Below, piece by piece: positions 55,094-64,000 of a stretch of DNA of 64,000 nt. Position numbers and translations under genes: made by a program. A model generated the notes under the pieces. The model ran no database searches and had not been told where the DNA came from. It was given only the letters and a program-made list of their open reading frames with translations. This DNA is from Epichloe hybrida (Eukaryota > Ascomycota > Sordariomycetes > Hypocreales > Clavicipitaceae), in contig JAFEKR010000005.1 in the NCBI GenBank assembly GCA_019022495.1, positions 2,852,001 through 2,916,000 of the forward strand, given 5' to 3'. The stretch's first letter is position 1, and every line of letters begins with the position of its first letter.

Positions 55094-58000
55094 GGTGTAT
55101 GCTGTACATTGAACCTTTTTTTTTTTTTTTTTTTTTTTCTTCTTCTTCTCTAGTAGACACAATGATGATGACCTTGCCCGACAACACTCTTAACAACTTG
55201 GGCGATTCGCAGTGAGCATGCCAAGATGACGGACAATTTCACGGCCTTGCCATCCATTCAATGCAAAGTCACGGCGTATAAAGTGAGGCGCAAACCGGGC
55301 TAATCCGGGGAAATACATCCAGGCAGATCATCTCTCACGACCAAAATGTGCCTGTCGTGATTGCCTTTCTGTTATTATCCCTGGGCCTACACCCTCCATA
55401 TGTAGGTCCTCGGGCTCAGCCCCGACCATTCAAGCCATGACTTCTTTTCTTCTCTCCGCCTCGGTCTCTCCTCACTTGATATCCGGCAAGCTCGGCCCCG
55501 TCATGGCTGGGCGGGCGAGCTATCCAGGTTGTTCGCGGGCAGGGATGGCGTGGGGAGGACACCCACCGGGGGGGGGGTTCTGCTTGCATGCACTTATTCT
55601 CAGGCAAACGCGATGCGATGCGAGGCGAGGCAACTTGTACAAAAAAGCCTTTTCGCAAAGTGCGTCGTCTGAAATGAAGAAGGCGCGACAGGGAAAAAAA
55701 AAAAAAAAAACCGCCATGCATGTCCGCGATGCTGCGCCACGATGCGTTGTGCCAACTTTTATTTATAGAGCCCGTTCTGAGCTTGTTTCCTGCATTGATT
55801 CGCCGGTTCCATTGAATGCATCGACGCGACGCCCTGCGTACCCGGGAGTTTGATACGCATTCACTTGTCGTGTTGTCTGCTGTTTCTCTTGTTCTTGAGA
55901 CGGGTGGCCTGAACATTGTCCATGTGGCATGTTCTATTGATGTTTGTGTCGGCGTGGTTTCTTACTGCGTACTGTCTGTCTTGTTCCATGGACCATAAAA
56001 CGGGACTTCGCTTAGGGGGGGGGATTATGTAGATATCCGTTGTCGAGTGGGAGTCGGAACGAACGTCGGAACTGAGATACCCTATAGTCCGTAGGAACAT
56101 GGCATTTCGTACAATGCAGCGCCCCCCCCCGGGCCTTGGATGTCATTTCTGGGAATTGTCCATGTCGACGGTGGTCACACACGGCATGGACTCGTCACCG
56201 ATACTGTTCATTTAGTAGCGCTTCTAGACACTCTTTGCGATAGCAGTAGATTTCTTAGCAGGGCTTGATGAAAATGTATATCACTTGTAGATTCATGCCC
56301 CGCGTGCGCAATTATAACGACACCAGTGCAGGGAGACCCCATGTTTTCGACCAAGTCTCGGGTATATATACAACTGACCATGTTTTATTTGCTCCACCAC
56401 GAATTACTCAAGTCCACATGTCTTTCCTGCAGGTTCCCCGTCACAGACCGCATGGCGCAGTCTGTCAATTCTGCATGTTTGCTCTGACGGTGATGACAAA
56501 GAAGAGCTTCTCCAGACACGACACGACACGACACGACATGCTCTGCCATCCATCATCGCACGGCATTCCGTCTCCCCGCATTTCTTGGCCGCACAATGTG
56601 ACCCGATGCCTCTCTCTGCTGTGCTGTTGTGCTGTTCTCGGCTGGACAAGCCAGGTAGATGGCTGCCATTATGTAGTCCAAGACACTGACTGATGTTGAT
56701 TGGTCAGGAATGCTGTCTGCTAAGCGCCGTGCCGTGCCAGGACACCGCTCACCTCTGCCGAGGGAGGGTGGATGAGCATGGCAAGGCTGCGCACATCAGA
56801 AAGCGACTAGAAGGGAAAGCGGCTTATTAAATACCGCTCCAATAGCTTCAGGTAAACAGGAATCTGGAGTTGATGTAGGGTACCCAAGTGCTGGTGGGTG
56901 GCTCATTCACGCGAAAGAACGATATGGACTAAAGTAGTAATCCGTCCGTAGCACAATCACTTTACATAATTAATACTCATTGATTTTCGGAGCAGAGACG
57001 ATGAGCAGGAGTACTGTATTACATGTATGTAAGCAACTCACACGATCAGGGAACCCCACAGAGAGCTGGATCGGGCAGAAAGGAAATGAAAGGTGCATGA
57101 GTGCTCGCTCCGCAATGGCCCCAGGTGGAGGCGTCACTGTCTGTGGTGTTTCAAAGCCTCCCCCCAGCCCCTGCCGCGCAAATCAGGGAGAAATTGTCGA
57201 AGCGACTCATGACGAGAACTCGTCGACGGCACCCACCTGGATCAGCCTTGTTCTGCGTCGAGGTTAATACAAGCACAAAGGTATATATATATATGGATGT
57301 GATGTGGTGAGCGAAAGCTTGATGGCTGGAAGCTTTGTGGAGCAGAATGAAACCTCGACCGATTCCCTTCTAGTTGGTTTGGCTTTGGCCGGGGGGGTGG
57401 ACGAGCCGGTCCCGTTCCGTAAAAGTCATGCATGGTAATCCGTAGGGCGAAATCAGCGAGCGAGCAACGACAGCATTTGTCGACCCGGCCTCTCGCTGAT
57501 TCTGATTTGAGACTGCCGATTGCTGGTGTTTTATCTGCAAGGAAGCAAGACTCTCAAGGGTCTGGCAGTCCAGTCTGGTTGCTTGCTTTTTGCTTGCCCA
57601 AGCAGCCGAGGAGCACACTAGCAGGGTTAGCCGAACCAGGACAACGTAGGAGAAGGCCAATTGGCAGAATACGACGCAAGCATGTCAAGAAGTTATTATG
57701 TATTATGGCGATAAATCTTGAAACCTGACTGGATGGAGGCTGCAGTGCTATTAGGTGCAGTTTGGTCCGTCTGGGGTAATTATTATGGGAAGGAGCGAGA
57801 GAGACGGGCACCTTCTCACTCCTCGTTGGTGAAGTCACGACTCCTCTATCAAGAACGAGGAAAGGCGGTGAAAGATTACCAGCTGACACGTATGTACGGA
57901 TTATGGTATTGTATATGTGTCCGTTATAAAGCACGGAAGCACAAGACGTGAAAATCACGCTCCGTTCTTGACAGCCGCCGGTTTCACCCTAAAAAAGCGT

Positions 58001-59580
58001 ATTAATAAGGACACGGAAAGAAGGAAAAAAAAAAAAAAAAAGAAGCCCACACACCCAGCCGCTGAGGAAATACTTCTTCCTGTCAGTCAATTACATCTCG
58101 ATTTCCCATATTCAGCATGGGGATTGTCAGACGCGTAGCGTACATATGTAGAGGCTACATGAACCAAACCCCCATGCGACCAGGGTCGAGAGGCGCGCTC
58201 GAGAATTTGATGAGATGAGCACAAAGGCGCTAGGAGCATATAATAGGTGCATCATATGAGCGTCAATCACGTTGAGCACAATGCCGATTCACACAAGGGC
58301 GCGCAGAGTCCGAAGCCTCGTGCTTGGATGAGCATGCCAACGCGATGCAATGCAGCTTCGACCACAAGACCACAATTAATAAAGCGCCGCACAGCAAGCA
58401 CTTTTTTTTTTCTTTTCTTTTTTTTTTTTTTTTGCCTGCCAAGGCTCCGCATCCCTGCTGAAAAGAGCATGTTTTGGTGACTGGCCCCTGCTGGGACAGT
58501 CTCATCTACTAGTTGGGACAGTTTGACCGAACGGGATGTCGGTTCGATAACTTGTCTCGCGCGCGGATTGTGAGAACTGGAATCGTCTTCGATAAAGTCA
58601 GTGAACGGGAATGGCATACAGGACAGGATGGATTTTGTAGTTGCCAACCGCCGCGTTGTCCCCTGTCTGGGCGAAAGAATGAAGGCTCTGGTGGTCACAC
58701 GATCAGCGGCCTGGCAACCCAATCAGGACAAGGCTTTCCTTTCATCCCCTACTCCGTACGGATCCGTACGGAGTGTGTATGTATATGTACATGTACGGAG
58801 TACATGCACATCCCCCAAGTTATGAAAAGCAACGCCACTAGTCCGTACGCTCCTTAAAACCAGCTGCTGATTGGCGGCCATCGAGTTTCTCATCGGGGCA
58901 TCCGCCAGCGTGATGGTGATGGGAAGCTGATTGGGCCCTCGTGGGCTAGGCCGCGGACTCTGAGGCGCGTGCAGCGTTCTGATACGCTGGCCTGGCTCAG
59001 AACAAGTGGCTCCAGCCCCCCTGCAGCTCACGTTGAGTCAGTCAGTCAACCAGTCGTCAGTGTTGAGTGCCCAGTGCCCACTGCCAGGTGCACGACTTTG
59101 CTACCAGACCCAAGGCGATCCAGCCAAGTGATGCTGGTCGAAGGACCACCCCGTACAAGGCCTCGCAGTGCAGAAGGCACAATGTATTTGAGCTTACGGA
59201 CTACGCTTTGAGCATTAACCTCGGTATTCCTGGGACACCCACTTGTTCAAGTGCCAGCAGTACCAGCAGTGCCAACTTCAGTCTCTCATGCCAGCCATTG
59301 TGTAGCGATTTGCGTATTTTTTTTTTTTTTAAACTGGGGCGTACGGAGTAGACTACGGACTACGGACTAATAATGAGAGAATTGAATGTCTGGTCTGGCC
59401 ACTTTGGGCTGACTTGACTGGTGCCAGCCACGCAGGACCCTGGTACCCACTTTACCCGAACACACGAGAACTTGGCCTCGAGAGCCTCAGCCAAGCGGCT
59501 TCAGTCCTTTCTGAAGTTGGTCCGTCTGGTGGCTGTCACCGCCAGCGATCACCACCACTCCGCAGCCTTGCCTAGCCTGG
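55094..59580. other. Gene-poor interval, 4.5 kb
   Basis: No gene, RNA gene or TIR element is supported. It contains a T21 run near 55118, a CACGACACGACACGACA tandem repeat (56515-56537), an A17 run near 55694, a palindrome cluster TACTCCGTACGGATCCGTACGG near 58750, and T-runs near 58401. A small degenerate element could hide here. Confidence 0.4.
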
Positions 59581-61184
59581 CCCGGCTGCCGACTCGTGCA
59601 GTGTCCGCTCTGTCACACACACACACACACACGCACGCACACACCCGCTCCCACTCCCACTCCCATAGCCCCCATCGTCAACCGTTTTTCTTCCTTTTCT
59701 AATCCTCTGTCCCCTTTCAACCCTCTCTCTGTACCCCATCAACCTCGTCTCTCTCCTCCTCCTCCCTCCCTCCTCTTACCCGCCCCCCCCTTCCTATTTA
59801 CGTTCGTCGTCTTTCAGGCCTCATTTCCGAGTTTGTCGCCGCACTTGATTTTCTCTCATCCACCTGCTGTTGGGTTCCGCTCGCCTCGTGATTCATTTGC
59901 ATCGCCACTTCACCCACAATCGACCTCGGTCATCGAATATAATCGCAGCAGCAGAAGTGCGAGTTCCACATCATCTATCTTGCTTGTGAAGAGCCAAGAG
60001 AGAAGAATTGGAAGAAACACAAAAAAAAAAAAGGTGAAAAGTCGGAGATACTTTGCTGGTGAAGTGCACATATCCGTTCATTTGGAAGGCGGCATCCGCG
60101 ATCGTCGACATCATCCCATCTTCGCCAGAAAGACGATTCTCTCTCGCTGGTTCGTTCCTTCGTCGATTATCATCTGTATTCTATTTTCGGCGGCTCCTTC
60201 CTCGTCACAATTTTATACAATCATATTCGAACACAGCGCCCCTCGACTCGGGACGCACTGTACCTCGTCTTTACCGTCTTAACAGCATTTGCGGCCGCAC
60301 TCATAATCAAATTCTCGAGCAAATACCATTGACACTTTTGCATCGCTTCGGCTTCAATCCGTCCGCCTTTTTCTCTGCCAGCATTGCATCCGGACCGATA
60401 TTCGATACATTTTACCGAAGCAAAGCCGCACAGGAAAAGCATCTTTGCCTTTTCAGATAGCCAGGGCACGCACTGCAAAACTCGCTGCACTCTATCTGCT
60501 TTTCAGGCTTCAGATTGTCTCTCGTATTGTCCCATTGACTCGCGTTCACGTTTCGTGTCTAGTGTGGCTCCTACGGCTTCTCCAGGCAAAGCTGCGTCAA
60601 GGATTTCGGTGAGCAGGAACAAAGCGTAAATACCGCCGTTGGTTTTGGCTCACGCTTTCCCTTCGTGCTCTGACTTGTTCTCTTTTTCTGCTGTTTTGTT
60701 TCACTGGTCATTAATTAGACTTTTTATTCCTCTCTTTAATTTTTGCTCCACCTTCCTGTCGCTCTTGGACGGCGGCCTTGGAACTCGACTCAAAGCGAAA
60801 TTTGTTCGTCACTCTCAACGTCGACATCTGTCCACTCTTCTTGGATCCTTTATTCTCGTCTTGGTTTTTTCTCCCACTTCGTTGCAATTACGGCACTCAC
60901 ACTGCTGACGATTGATTATCATTGTCCTCCCGACTGCGAGTCAACATCGATCTCCGAATTCGTCCGAAGGAAATAGAGCCACCAAGTTCACCAGTGACTC
61001 TATTTGCGACATCTCAAACCTTTGCATCTTGACTGGACTTTTTACGCCATATCTCGCGTTTTTCATTATACCTCGCGTTTTTCATTGTTCTCATTCGACT
61101 CTAGATCTCGGAAGGTCTCACTCAGCGTTGACCACAACTCTCCGCACGTGCGACTTCCACGTTCTTTGTGTGTTTTTCTGAGCA
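59581..61184 (+). promoter_or_regulatory. Long pyrimidine-rich leader/promoter of the Q-rich gene
   Basis: About 1.6 kb with long C/T-rich stretches (59690-59810 and onwards to 61180), a (CA)n tract at 59613-59645 and many short upstream open frames. Long CT-rich 5' regions are typical of some highly regulated fungal genes. A spliced 5' UTR is possible but not demonstrated. Some of the short upstream frames could regulate translation. Confidence 0.4.
59613..59645 (+). repeat. (CA)n microsatellite
   Basis: Ten CA units followed by two CGCA-type interruptions and further CA units. It sits upstream of the pyrimidine-rich leader. Confidence 0.8.
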
Positions 61185-62927
61185 ATGGACGCAGGCGGTC
61201 TCGCTCAGATGTCTACCAACTCTTTCAATCCAGCCCATGGCTTTTCCGCGCCCTCCGGTGGCCTGGCTTCTCGGCGAGGTAGCCAAAATATCAAGCCTCT
61301 GTCCTTTGACGCCATCAAGCAGGGAAACGCTACCCAGGATGGCGGTGCCCCAACTCCTCGTACAAGCCGTTCTCATCTTCTTGCTGGTCTACGAACGGCT
61401 CCAAAGTCGGCAACTGCCACTTCCTTTGGCCCTACATCTCCTACATCCAGCATCACGCCGCAGCATTCTGCACGACGCAGCATGGCTGCCAGCCTCCATG
61501 GTTATGGCCAGGATAACGCCTACCACACTGCTCCCAAGACTGCCCTACCCCAGTACGGCGTCCAGCAGCAGAGCCCATATCAGAATATGATTGGCGGTGC
61601 GCAATATACTGTTGACCAAGTTCTTGCTCCTCCAGAGATCCCCCTGGACGAGCAGGTGCAGGAGAATATGGATCCCAACCTCTACGCTCAGCTCCTGGCC
61701 ACCAACATGTATCTGGCACAACAACAACAGAGGTTGCAGCAGCAACTTAGGCATGTACAGGCAGCTGCCCAGCAGTTCCAGCAACTCAACCTCAACAACA
61801 CCCAGCTCACAAAACAACAGATGGTTTTGTACGAGCAGCAACAGCAGCTCCGCAACATGCAGCAGCAGCTTGGAGTTCAGGCAGCTATGACGCAGGGTCA
61901 GCAGGTCTACTACAGTCCCGTCACTGGGCAATACTACGTTGACACTTCATCTGCCAATGCAGCTCAGGTTAGCTCGCCATACGCCGAGCAGCAGCCTTTG
62001 TCGCCCGCGCTCAACAACAACGGATTCCCTCAGCAGCAGCAGCAAGCCCAGCAACAGTTCCACCAGGCTCAGCAAGAAACTCTGCGAGTGCAGGTTTCTC
62101 CACCTCCAGAGAGCTATCAATCTCCGTACCACCAGTGCTCTCCCTCCAAGCGCTTTGATACGCCTGCGGAGGTAACGCCCCTGCCTCCCCCATCTGCCAA
62201 TGCTTTCCGTCGTGGCCATAAGAAGGCCTCGTCACTTGCGCCTGTCAATAGTGCTTTGGCCGCTGTTGATGCTACTGCTGGTGACGCACTCAAGTCTGCA
62301 GGTCCCAAGACGGCTTCGTTCCCTTTGACCCCCCTGACTGGAGGTTATGGTCCTGGCCAGGCCCGAGCTGGTGAGCATCCTGTTCGACAACCACGCGGAC
62401 CTCCTTCATTGGATGAACTGAAATCCAAGCCAACCGCCAAACACGAGGGCAGCAAAAATTTTGCCGCTCGCACTCGCCGATCAGCTGTTGACAATCTTGT
62501 TCGGGCTGGCTTGGAGCGCCGCAAGGGAACTAGCAGCTCGACGGGCAGCATGAGCCCCGTGTCGGAGACGGCGGAAGGATCTTACTCGCCCATCTTCGAC
62601 GATGATTCGGACTCTGGACGAAGCGGATCTGGCAGCTTGATTGGCGAAGAGGAGTGCAACAGCTCACGAACCTCAGCTAGTGGTAGTTGGGGAGCTATTG
62701 GCTCAGACCGACCCAGCTCGCGCTCAAAGGCTCGCGGAAGTGTCGAAAGTATTGGCAGCAACAGCCCGGTGCCTCTCGGCGAGGCTGAAAGTAGTTCTTT
62801 TGCCAACGTCTTCAAGAAGAGTGCTCTGCGAGCCACCAAGGCCCAGGAGGCGGTCGGTACGCAACGCAAAGCTCCAAGACTGGTGCTCACTAGCGTCGAA
62901 AAGCGAAGAGCTACGCCAGCTGCTTGA
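61185..62927 (+). CDS. Glutamine-rich protein of unknown function
   Basis: 580-aa intact single-exon protein. N-terminal region is Ser/Thr/Pro-rich (QNIKPLSFDAIKQG). A central coiled, Q-rich region (about 160-300) includes NPNLYAQLL-like DPNLYAQLLATNMYLAQQQQ, QLRNMQQQLG and SPVTGQYYVD. Two further patches are conserved-looking: ARTRRSAVDNLVRAGLERRK near residue 430 and QRKAPRLVLTSVEKRR at the C-terminus. Poly-Q runs are encoded by CAG/CAA mixtures. No catalytic domain is seen. The composition fits a regulatory or RNA-associated protein, but that is a guess. Preceded by a long CT-rich leader, which suggests translational or growth-dependent control. Confidence 0.75.
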   Translation: MDAGGLAQMSTNSFNPAHGFSAPSGGLASRRGSQNIKPLSFDAIKQGNATQDGGAPTPRTSRSHLLAGLRTAPKSATATSFGPTSPTSSITPQHSARRSMAASLHGYGQDNAYHTAPKTALPQYGVQQQSPYQNMIGGAQYTVDQVLAPPEIPLDEQVQENMDPNLYAQLLATNMYLAQQQQRLQQQLRHVQAAAQQFQQLNLNNTQLTKQQMVLYEQQQQLRNMQQQLGVQAAMTQGQQVYYSPVTGQYYVDTSSANAAQVSSPYAEQQPLSPALNNNGFPQQQQQAQQQFHQAQQETLRVQVSPPPESYQSPYHQCSPSKRFDTPAEVTPLPPPSANAFRRGHKKASSLAPVNSALAAVDATAGDALKSAGPKTASFPLTPLTGGYGPGQARAGEHPVRQPRGPPSLDELKSKPTAKHEGSKNFAARTRRSAVDNLVRAGLERRKGTSSSTGSMSPVSETAEGSYSPIFDDDSDSGRSGSGSLIGEEECNSSRTSASGSWGAIGSDRPSSRSKARGSVESIGSNSPVPLGEAESSSFANVFKKSALRATKAQEAVGTQRKAPRLVLTSVEKRRATPAA

Positions 62928-64000
62928 AGCCGGCGTAAAATGGTTGGCGGACAAGCTGTCTTTCAAGACGAGGATATTTCCTTACCCTTCTTCCCTCTGT
63001 CATTCTTACGACTTTACGCACTCGTGCCTCTTGATAACGACTGCTTTCGGACTTGCGGACCTGGCGTTTATTTTCTCATTCTTGCAAACTTGGTTTCATC
63101 TTCATTCTGCTTCGACTCCGCCAAAAACGACTTGATACGTTTTACGCTCGATTCCTGCCGCTTGAACGGCCTAGTGCACGGTTAGGGGAAGATCGCGTCG
63201 ACACGGTCTTCGCCATGAACCGGCAGGAAACAACTATTCTTACTTCAATTCACAGTCAATCATTAAAAGCGACTTTGTTACCGTCACGACATAGCAGGGG
63301 CTTGCCCCTTCAGTATCACTCGGACGTTTTTCACCGTTTTCATAATTTATTTTTCTTGATCAAGAAGAAGTGGAGACGGAAAATTGATTATACCACGACA
63401 CCAAAGAGACCATGGAAAAAGAGAGACGGGAGCTTAGGACCATGTGGGCTTCTTCCTTCCAAGGTGCTGCAATAGCTGCACTCGACTTGAACAATCTCAT
63501 TTGAACTTTGGTCTCCTGGGAGAGTCATGAATTGAGAAATGTGGGTGATTGGTTCTCAAATGTCAGATACCACCATCACCTTTTTGTTTCTTTTTACATT
63601 CATTGTGCATCCTCATATTTGCATCATTTTTCTGTCGGAATATCCTGCTTTTGGGGATCTGGACAAGTCGCACATCAATGTGCGGAGAAGAGGCTGCCGG
63701 ATGCAAAGGTGCGGCCAGGAGCCGAATGGGATTCCAGACGGAGGAACCCAATGGGGATGTGCGTCGTGATAGTTATAGTAATAGTGTCAGCCACAAGAAA
63801 GTTTTGATGGCAATCTACTCACTTCCTTGATTTCCGTATGTTTTTCACTTTGCGGTGGCACGTGCCTCGGTTCTGCTTAAGCAACTGCTTGCAACTGCTT
63901 CACCTAATTGTAATCCGTACCTTGCCTGATGTGTTGTTACACGCCGTGCCTTGAAACCACCCTACCCATGCTGTAGAAGTCCTGATGCCAAGGACCCGTG
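62928..64000. other. 3' region and window end
   Basis: Downstream region of the Q-rich gene; no further gene is supported. Short frames near 63500-63830 have a repetitive, low-complexity look. Confidence 0.5.

Noticed and set aside
59596..60282. 228-codon frame in the pyrimidine-rich leader
   Set aside because: Its composition is driven by (CA)n and CT tracts, with low-complexity Ser/Pro/His residues and no domain.
1..64000. CRISPR arrays, bacterial-type operons, 5S or other rRNA genes
   Set aside because: No regularly spaced direct repeats or rRNA-like sequence was seen, and the genome is clearly fungal.

Overview
The window reads as nuclear DNA of a filamentous ascomycete (Pezizomycotina), most likely Sordariomycetes/Hypocreales. 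The basis is short GT..AG introns (about 55-330 nt) with CTAAC/CTGAC branch points, intron-bearing housekeeping genes of typical fungal type, fungal-only families (DUF3824, DUF3602, GH76 DFG5/DCW1), and AT-rich DNA carrying the signature of repeat-induced point mutation (RIP). No species call is made. Exon structures below were built by eye from splice signals, reading phase and family knowledge; no search was run.

Layout. 1-1279: 3' part of a DHA2-type MFS transporter. 2328-2401: tRNA-Val(AAC). 5218-6470 (-): class I amidotransferase-like protein with a BPL_N fold. 10898-14789: a large membrane NRPS-like enzyme with the architecture of epsilon-poly-L-lysine synthetase (A-T, then three tandem transmembrane-pair plus beta-helix modules), interrupted by one frameshift. 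15482-15998: MITE-like derivative of a Tc1/mariner (Fot1/pogo-like) element. 16116-16215: intron-containing tRNA-Ser(TGA). 16945-20296: DUF3824 protein. 21114-23181: amino-acid permease with one frameshift. 23530-24948 (-): ER-lumenal DnaJ (Scj1 type). 25371-28403: spliceosomal DEAH helicase Prp2. 29726-30568 (-): unknown protein. 30852-32727: full-length RIP-destroyed copy of the same transposon. 35319-36767 (-): SRPK-like kinase. 37078-37714: large fold-back with a retroelement-like insert. 38209-39435: mitochondrial membrane protein. 39873-40104: second fold-back, next to a P1/DmpA-family peptidase pseudogene. 40971-42237 (-): Erv41. 43574-45180: GPI-type GH76. 46647-47114: DUF3602 protein. 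47973-49302 (-): Arp1. 50103-52463: APSES/ankyrin cell-cycle transcription factor of the Mbp1/Res type. 54164-55093: unknown single-span membrane protein. 61185-62927: Q-rich protein with a long pyrimidine-rich leader.

The right and middle parts are conserved housekeeping genes (secretion, splicing, dynactin, cell wall, G1/S control). The left 24 kb is more accessory: transporter, amidotransferase-like protein, poly-amino-acid-synthetase-like enzyme and amino-acid permease. Two of these carry isolated indels, while every housekeeping gene assembled cleanly. The most interesting item is the Pls-like synthetase, followed by its frameshift, the paired transposon copies, the two fold-backs and the DmpA pseudogene.
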